Below, in pieces: positions 5,572 through 5,619 of a DNA stretch of 5,619 nt; the stretch's first letter is position 1, and every line of letters begins with the position of its first letter. The position numbers were made by a program, and so were the translations under genes. Source of the DNA: Bacteroidales bacterium UBA7574 (GTDB lineage: Bacteria; Bacteroidota; Bacteroidia; Bacteroidales; Paludibacteraceae). The DNA lies in assembly GCA_002479035.1 (NCBI GenBank), contig DLLA01000083.1:6898-12516 (forward strand), read 5' to 3'. The notes under the pieces were generated by a model that searched no databases, had not been told where the DNA came from, and saw nothing but the letters and a program-made list of their open reading frames with translations.

Positions 5572-5619
5572 CGCTGACACGCCCCCTGCAAAGTCGGGTC
5601 AAACAGCAAGGGATACGCA

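Noticed and set aside
5503..5612. Second inverted repeat CCCTTGCT (5503-5510) / AGCAAGGG (5605-5612)
   Set aside because: Only eight bases across nearly 100, and it cannot form together with the 10-bp repeat without crossing it; possibly chance.
5564..5619. A gene end on the minus strand entering from the right edge (TAA at 5566-5564)
   Set aside because: The open frame is short and Arg/Cys-rich with no recognisable sequence; cannot be supported.

Overview
The window looks like chromosomal DNA from a member of the Bacteroidales (phylum Bacteroidota). Two promoter candidates match the Bacteroidota sigma-ABfr -7 box TAnnTTTG, translation starts lack clear Shine-Dalgarno sequences, and the protein families fit that group. 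Genus cannot be told from sequence reading alone. I see no tRNA, rRNA, CRISPR array, transposase or phage gene. Coding density is high and this is mostly housekeeping DNA.

Layout. Positions 1-969 (+) hold the 3' part of mltG, a peptidoglycan lytic transglycosylase that enters from outside the window. It converges on a five-gene cluster on the minus strand, read from 4600 down to 1023. In order, this is an RSH-family (p)ppGpp synthetase (4600-3158), recR (3158-2535), a four-helix membrane protein (2515-2048), a small HAD-superfamily hydrolase (2012-1593) and a GNAT acetyltransferase (1538-1023). Gaps are -1, 19, 35 and 54 bases, so one transcript is plausible. Divergent from the RSH gene, and separated by a compact two-way promoter region (about 4601-4728), is a membrane-anchored periplasmic protein (4729-5493, +) with a pilin-like N-terminal half. 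The last 126 bases (5494-5619) hold a weak terminator candidate and inverted repeats but no convincing gene.

Most notable point. The RSH protein is only about 480 residues. It keeps the ppGpp synthetase, TGS, helical and Cys-rich zinc-finger-like domains, but lacks the N-terminal HD hydrolase domain and the C-terminal ACT/RRM domain of ordinary long RSH enzymes. Its first helix aligns with the last helix of an HD domain whose catalytic residues are replaced. It appears to have its own promoter placed directly before the shortened start, so it is probably a settled, expressed architecture rather than a decaying gene. All synthetase residues that can be checked are intact, so it is predicted to make but not degrade (p)ppGpp. 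A separate hydrolase should then exist elsewhere in the genome.

How the genes may work together. The RSH stop and recR start share one base (TAATG), which suggests translational coupling of a starvation alarmone enzyme with a recombinational repair factor. The membrane, HAD and GNAT genes downstream have no evident biochemical link to these two and may simply share the transcript.
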